From: Omphiscola glabra | Taxonomy: Eukaryota; Mollusca; Gastropoda; Lymnaeidae | Direction: 5' to 3' | Assembly: GCA_964017045.1 (NCBI GenBank) | Contig: OZ024806.1 | Span: 9,506,488-9,570,487 of the forward strand | Length of the DNA: 64,000 nucleotides | Shown here: positions 58,336 to 64,000 of the stretch, one piece after another | How positions within the stretch are numbered: position 1 is the first letter of the stretch | Layout: each line of letters starts with the position of its first letter | Made by a program: the position numbers and the translations under genes | The notes under the pieces: generated by a model | What the model saw: the letters and a program-made list of their open reading frames with translations, nothing else | The model's database searches: none | Told to the model about the DNA's origin: nothing

Positions 58336-58945
58336 GTCGAATGAAAAGCGGAATTTTGTAGTAAAGAATTTGTAGTCTTAATAACCCTAAATTACCGACA
58401 TTTTTAACATTATTTTTTTAAACAACAATTATAATTATGTTATTTTTAAACTGCTATCACTGAGAGAATCTGTATAGGTATGCGAGATCTGAAAATGGTA
58501 ACTCATCAAGTTACAGGACGCCATAGAGGAGGAGAATTGGAAAGTAGTTACAATGATAGTCGTGAGAAAGTATTGCTAAATGTGGACACGGGAAGTGGGA
58601 TGGAACGAAAAAAATGGTTAACTGTTTGATCTTAGTAAATGCTCTAGGTAGGGATCCTTAACCTGTTGTTGCAGCACTGCGGCCCACTCCGTTGTAAACA
58701 TCCCTCCCACAACCGTATAAATTATATTGTCATAAAATTTAAAATAATGTAGTTATCATAGTTTTATTTCTTTAATTAAATTTTTATAAACAAGGGAAAA
58801 AATTATCAATACACGCAATGCGCCAACAAAATTACGAGAAAAATATTTACTGCTGCTCATTAAAATGCATAAAAATTTTATATATATTTTTTAATTTTTT
58901 TTTTTTTAAAAAGCAGCAACAACTAGCTATGCCAGCAAATGCAAT

Positions 58946-59487
58946 AAGTCGCGTAGCTAGGGTTGGTGTCACCCGGTCCGGTAAGCTCGTGGTGTCACCC
59001 CCCCCCCCCCCCGCCACCTTTTCTCCACGATGTAATTCTTCTTGTTAAACTCAGTCCACAGTATAACAAATACAAGAACAAAAACAAATTAATTGAAGGT
59101 CAGCAGGTAAATGTATTTAAGAACTGTGACATGTACTTAGAATCACCATTGATACAAACGGATAGCTTTATTTCACAGAATTTTGATAAATATAGCTTCC
59201 TGTCACTTACAAAAGTTACCGAACACTTCATTCGGCGTTGAAACATGGTAAAAACGGTGTGTTTCTGACCTAAAAATAAGTTAACCTAATTGCTGACGCA
59301 TCAACATTGAAAATTTTAATAAAACACGCATTTTAATTGGTTACATGGGTGGAAAATGTACGTGTCATCTGTTATCCTATTAGGAATTTCGGTTAGACCG
59401 TGCACGCTATTTTTTTAATTTGGTGTCACCCCCTGAGATAGTGTCGACCGGTACGGTCCGCACCCCCCCCCCCCAGCTCCGCCACTG
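58946..59487. mobile_element. hAT-like element (GGCGTAGCTA family), 542 bp
   Basis: The left end AAGTCGCGTAGCTAGGG and the right end GCTCCGCCACTG are imperfect inverted repeats. GGTGTCACCC motifs near both ends are also mirrored around poly-C runs. Flanks AATGCAAT and AATACAAT match at 7 of 8 positions. Confidence 0.7.
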
Positions 59488-59649
59488 AATACAATTTTCT
59501 GGCCTTCCACACCTCAGGGCTGGGGAGGTACTTTTACCACTGGCTAAGAACCACATGTTCTAGTGAAATGTTTCTGACACTGGTGCCGTAATTTTATATC
59601 CACGGGAGGTGAATTTCTGAAAAGGTTTGTAAAGGACAGTAGTAGACAC

Positions 59650-59793
59650 AGGGACTTTTTATAGGTGGGGGGTGGGTGCAGAGATTTGTGACGTTATATT
59701 TGAGGGGGGGGGGGTCTAACTTTTTGGGACGATGGGGGAGGGGGGGGGTCAAAATTGGCAAAATTTGCGTGACGTCATTTATAGATGGCCTCT
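59650..59793. mobile_element. Inverted-repeat element end, opposite orientation
   Basis: G-rich sequence ending GCGTGACGTCATTTATAGAT plus GGCC, the complement of the motif at 58234. It also contains TTTGTGACG and GGGACGATGGGGGAGG, as in that copy. Confidence 0.5.
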
Positions 59794-60670
59794 TAAGACT
59801 TTGAAAAGAAAGAGAGAACTAGATTTATCAGCATTTGTGACTATATCGCAGATACCTAAAATCAGCTGGATCAGGGCAAATTGCGCGAATCTTTTTTCTT
59901 GAAGTTAGTAACGAAAGATATAAAAATAATCATTTTGTTCCTCAGTCTCTAAAAATTTACCTTCGTGCTTCCGAGGCGGTTACCAAATCTAAATGATCGT
60001 TAACTAAGTAAATATTGCTAATTAGAGAGTTAATTGATGGATGATTTCAACTCAATAGAAATACTTAAGATTAGATTTCTTTGGTTTCAATTATTAGATA
60101 TGTATTTATTTATGTGCCGTAAATGAATATTTAGACCTAAATTGTAATAAAGATAATACATTTTATTTGATAAATAAAATAATATTATCTTATCTTATAA
60201 ATGGCCTTTTCCGTGTTTGATGAAAACTGGAATATATTAAAGACTTATTTGAATACTATACAATAAACAAACGCTACGTATCGTATTTTAGGTCACTTGA
60301 CACAAATTTATATAGAAAGAAATAGGCATTAGTCACTTACACCACGGAATACATTTATATTTGTATTTTTTTTAAATGTGGAAACATCAACACATTTTTC
60401 GGTATATTTTTTTTTTTTTTTTTAGAGTATTCAAGACTGGTCAAAAACTCCAGCTACTAAGTAATACCATTTCACAGCATGGCAATTTTCTTCATTCATT
60501 TTTTTCGTTGTGTGCATTTGTTTTGCATTTAGATTTATTAGTTTTGCCTACGTCATATGTACCTGCAATAATCGTAGCTATGTTGTTGTTTTTTGTTTTT
60601 TAATGTATCAAATTGAATTTCTGTTGTTGTTTTTTTCTTCAGAATTGATTATTTAATTATTGCAACAGCA
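59794..60670. other. AT-rich intergenic sequence
   Basis: ATTATCTTATCTTATAAATGG near 60183 (parts ATTATCTTATC and TTATAAATGG) resembles the retroelement tail at 3429 in the opposite orientation. No gene. Confidence 0.4.
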
Positions 60671-60785
60671 CTCATTATTATTATTATTATTATTATTATC
60701 TTATTGGGTTCGTCAGTTGTCGACAAAGATGCAAGTTGATCACCCCCGCATCCTAAGCAACCCCCCCCCCCCCCCCCCCCAGTAA
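60671..60785. repeat. (ATT)n microsatellite and poly-C tract
   Basis: About nine ATT units at 60676-60700 and about 20 consecutive C at 60760-60780. Confidence 0.92.
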
Positions 60786-60937
60786 CTGTAGTAAAAGTTT
60801 TGTAAGGATTATTGTGTTGTACAAACACCGAATTATCAATAATGACAGAGACTTCATGAGAGTTTGTTAGTAACAATGTTACGTTTAATACATCGGTTCT
60901 CGTCTTGAACTATACGAACATATAAATATCTGAAGTG

Positions 60938-61368
60938 TATGAAGACCCTAGTGCTAAAAGTACTTGAGTCACATTTTTGTCAAAATCAATCTAAACTGTC
61001 ACATTTTCTTATCTCGTTTAGCCAGGTGCACTGCAGAAATTTGAACACATAAATTCAGATGCACTGCAGAAATTTGAACACATTAATTCAGGTGCACTGC
61101 AGAAATTTGAACACATTAATTCAGGTGCACTGCAGAAATTTGAACACATTAATTCAGGTGCACTGCAGAAATTTGAACACATTAATTCAGGTGCACTGCA
61201 GAAATTTGAACACATTAATTCAGGTGCACTGCAGAAATTTGAACCCTTAATTAAACAAGACAATATATGAAAGTGATCACATTTTATAGACGAAAAGAAC
61301 ATTTGAACTTGATTATCTCAAAATGTGTATTTTGTGACTTCAATACTTTTAGCACTAAGGTCTTCATA
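60938..61368. mobile_element. TIR element carrying a 33-bp minisatellite
   Basis: TATGAAGACCCTAGTGCTAA at the left and its near-complement TTAGCACTAAGGTCTTCATA at the right form terminal inverted repeats of about 40 bp. Similarity continues through AAAGTACTTGAGTCAC. The centre is a seven-copy array. TA at both tips would suit a mariner-like insertion, but this is uncertain. Confidence 0.75.
61021..61253. repeat. 33-bp minisatellite
   Basis: Seven copies of GGTGCACTGCAGAAATTTGA plus ACACATTAATTCA, nearly identical. Confidence 0.96.
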
Positions 61369-61499
61369 TTATAGTAAAGTTTAAAAATCTGGGTGATTCC
61401 GTCGGTACTTGACACCCGGGGGAAAAAATCGATTTTTAAAAAAAAAGCAATTTGTGGACGGTTTCATTGTTACATTAAACTTTTGGGGGAAAGTTACGA

Positions 61500-61676
61500 A
61501 ATTGTTTGGTTTTTTTTTTTTGGTTGGGGGGGGGGGGGGGGGCGCGATCCTCGTGGCGTAATCGGGAAAAATACTGGCGTCTGTCTTATGACGTCTTCGG
61601 ACTTGTCATGCCTCGCCCAGGGCGGCATGGCAGCAGGAGTCCTGAAACTGCGTTGTGCGGTGGTGAAAGCCAAATG
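61500..61676. other. Poly-G tract and unclassified GC-rich stretch
   Basis: About 18 G in a run at 61524-61541, then moderately GC-rich sequence up to the minisatellite. It may be linked to the LINE remnant to the right; unproven. Confidence 0.35.
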
Positions 61677-61998
61677 TGTGACTGGTCAACTATATGTTGT
61701 TTTCTGGTCAACTATATGCTGTTACTGGTCACCTATACCAGAGACTGGTTTACTATATGTTGTTACTGGTCAACTGTATGTTGTTTTCTGGTCAACTATA
61801 TGTTGCTACTGGTCAACTATACCAGTGACTGATCATATAGTTATATGGTGTTACTTGTCAATTATACCAGAGACTGGTCAGCTCTATGTACATTATGGTC
61901 AACTATATGTTGCTACTAGTCAACTACATGTTGTTAATGGTCAACAATATGTCGTTACTGCTCAACTAATGTATTGACTGGTCAACCTTATGTTTTGA
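61677..61998. repeat. Minisatellite (CTGGTCAACTATATGTTGTT), left part
   Basis: About 16 copies of an 18-22-bp unit with TACTGGTCAACTATATGTTG variants. It resumes at about 62452-62495 after a LINE remnant. Confidence 0.9.
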
Positions 61999-61999
61999 C

Positions 62000-62440
62000 T
62001 GGTTGGAAGACAACCGGCTCCCTAAACAGATATTCTTCGGGGAACTCCCGATAGGCAAGCGCTCCCAAGGAGGTCAAAAAATTCATTATAACGACTCATT
62101 GAAAGCGGCACTAAAGGCCTTCAGCATCAAACCTGTTGAATGAGTGCAGACAGCCCAGGACAGAGCCAGGTGGAGATCAGCTGTCAAGACGGGGGCTAAT
62201 TCTCATGAAGCCAGTAGGAGAGCCACAGCTGAGACACGCAGGCTAGTCCGAAAGAGCAACCATAGATCACCGACTGCAGCAACTATCCCCTGCCCGCGGT
62301 GCCAGAGACTATGCCGAGCACGGATAGGACTAGCAGGCCACCCACGAACACACCGTGACCCCCTCCTCCCCCCCCCCCCTCAACCAAAAAACTGGATGAC
62401 TAATGACCAGATGGTCCTAGACGATGTTGACGCACGAACA
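62000..62440 (+). mobile_element. LINE C-terminal remnant with zinc-finger motif
   Basis: Reads LPKQIFFGELPIGKRSQGGQ, then a stop at 62141, then AQDRARWRSAVKTG and CPRCQRLCRARIGL, AGHPRTH. KQIFxGEL..GKRxxGGQ and CPxCxRxCxSRIGLxxHxRTH are typical of the 3' end of molluscan non-LTR ORF2, where a C2H2-like motif ends the protein. The in-frame stop and truncation show it is dead. Confidence 0.85.
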
Positions 62441-62498
62441 ATCAAACATGTATTGACTGGTCAACCATAAGTAGTTACTGGTCAACTATATGTTAATA
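62441..62498. repeat. Minisatellite (CTGGTCAACTATATGTT), right part
   Basis: About three copies of the same unit as at 61677-61998. ATGTATTGACTGGTCAACC occurs on both sides of the LINE remnant. Confidence 0.88.
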
Positions 62499-64000
62499 CG
62501 AAAGTAACATGCACTCATCATATATGCGGAGATATATGTGTGTCAGCACTAAACCCAAGATATATGCGTGCCATGTCTTGGGTTTAGTGCTGACAGGGTC
62601 GACCTGTGAAGCTTGCAGTGAATAGTCTACCCGTCATCTGGGTGTTTTAAAAGGATGGTGTTTTAATTATATTTTAAAAAATTATTTCTTTTTAATTTGA
62701 ATCCAATGATCGCGCTCCCGCTGTATCATAAAAGACCTTTGTCGGACGAGAGTAATGACACGAGACGTCTAAAACTGAACTTCTTTACACAAAATGTCTC
62801 GCCCGCTCTCTCCTCATCTATGAGGGTGTTATTTTTTGTGTTGATGTAAATAATGCATCAAAATATGATACAAACTAAGCAGTACTGATCAATGACCATA
62901 TTACCCTATACGTATAGATCGATTGGACTGTAGCAATGCATGGACAGACGCAGGCATGACGCAGTCATAGGATTCAATCATATTATAGTTTAATTAACAA
63001 TACAAGGACACTTTCCGACATGACACAGTACTAGTATTCAATCCTACAAGTTAATTGTGACAAGACATGATTTATTTATGTGATCCAATGATGATCTAAT
63101 ATAAATGGAGTTTGCAATGAATTTAATCATTATAATACTGATATATAAATATATATATAGCTTACACAGAAATGTTCAATAATTATTTATCATTCATATA
63201 TCATCACAGTTGTTTTATGTCCTCACATCTCTTGTCTTACTTAGCCTCACTCAGATGAAACCATCTGATGGATTCACACAGAAATGGTTAACTTCATAAT
63301 AATTCACTGTCATACACATTGATGCAGGAGTGGGGGGACTAGGCGGTCCGTCCTCCCCTCGTACAGAGGGGAGGCATTTTCGGCCAACTCTGTTTTCTTG
63401 GAAGGGGTGGCTAAAATCTTTTCGCCGCCCTGGGACGCACTTCTCTATAGCTGCACCTCTGGTCGTACACCACAGGTGTTTCAATAGTTCTCATATGCTT
63501 ATATCCCTTAGTTTAGCATTCACTCAGATGAATAGCTCTGAATAATGTGAAAGGCCTAGTAGGCAGGATTATAATAACGTGTGCTGAGCTCATGGCGAAT
63601 CCACTTAAACACCGTTTCGAGCTTAGTTCGCAGACAGCTTATTACTGGCCAGGATTATCCCCCAGGACAAGGTGGACTACGTGACCATAAGGGTTCAATA
63701 AATTATTGTCCTCATTTTGAAAGCAGCGTTATTTTGTCTAGCAATGTTCCTTTTTTATTACGACCCCAAGGGCTTATTAAAGCCGGACCTGCATGTGGAA
63801 TCGTTTGTAAGCTTTGTACATACATTATAACATTATCGTCAAATTATATATTTTTAAAAAAGTAATCATAAAACAAACTGAGATAACAATTTTACTGTAT
63901 TATTCAATATATAGTTACTTGTTAATTTTAAAACGTCAATATTAATGAGCCATTTGAATGTCTTTGAAAGTGTGTAACTTTTGTTGGAAATCGAGTATGC
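62499..64000. other. Right end of window
   Basis: A short inverted repeat lies near 62545-62595 (TGTCAGCACTAAACCCAAGA and TCTTGGGTTTAGTGCTGACA). A GC-rich patch at 63325-63460 has no recognisable coding content. The rest is AT-rich, with no gene seen. Confidence 0.45.

Noticed and set aside
63251..63545. Small gene near the right edge
   Set aside because: Overlapping open stretches on both strands, with no motif, no splice sites and a repeat-like GC-rich core.

Overview
The window is eukaryotic: it has spliced genes with GT-AG introns, an AT-rich background, dozens of unrelated tandem arrays, and remnants of LINEs and hAT-type transposons. A lophotrochozoan, most likely a gastropod mollusc (freshwater panpulmonate type), fits best. 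The reasons are the intron structure, the LINE C-terminal remnants, and two short elements that match the SPIN hAT family, known from a pond snail among invertebrates. This taxonomic call is an inference.

Two protein genes are supported. Gene A (+ strand, about 1703-32641) encodes a protein of about 1239 residues. It has a basic Ser-rich N-terminus, a degenerate EF-hand-like pair, a canonical EF-hand pair (loops at residues 223-234 and 260-271), and a tail of about 960 residues, low in complexity and probably disordered, encoded by one 2.9-kb terminal exon. Its exons join in phase. A 22-kb intron (4415-26409) is packed with minisatellites, polypyrimidine arrays and transposon debris. Gene B (- strand, 56999 to 41313) is an ortholog of the tumor protein D52 family (TPD52). 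It has eight coding exons that splice in phase to 245 residues, with a coiled coil and the family core. Two consecutive exons start with the same YQKT motif, and a 36-bp micro-exon is present. The two genes converge, with their 3' ends facing each other across about 32.8-41.3 kb.

Layout: 1-1.7 kb, upstream or 5' intron sequence with a fold-back repeat; 1.7-4.4 kb, first exons of gene A; 4.4-26.4 kb, satellite-rich intron; 26.4-32.8 kb, EF-hand exons and giant last exon; 32.8-36.5 kb, intergenic region with a hAT MITE bearing a perfect 8-bp target duplication and a SPIN copy; 36.5-41.3 kb, nearly satellite-free AT-rich sequence that may hold the TPD52 3' UTR; 41.3-57 kb, TPD52 exons and introns with MITEs, minisatellites and LINE pieces; 57-64 kb, TPD52 upstream region with inverted-repeat elements and a LINE remnant inside a minisatellite.

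No rRNA, tRNA, CRISPR or bacterial-type operon was seen. The most distinctive content is the population of short inverted-repeat elements, several with 8-bp target duplications and some carrying an internal minisatellite, and the unfamiliar architecture of gene A.
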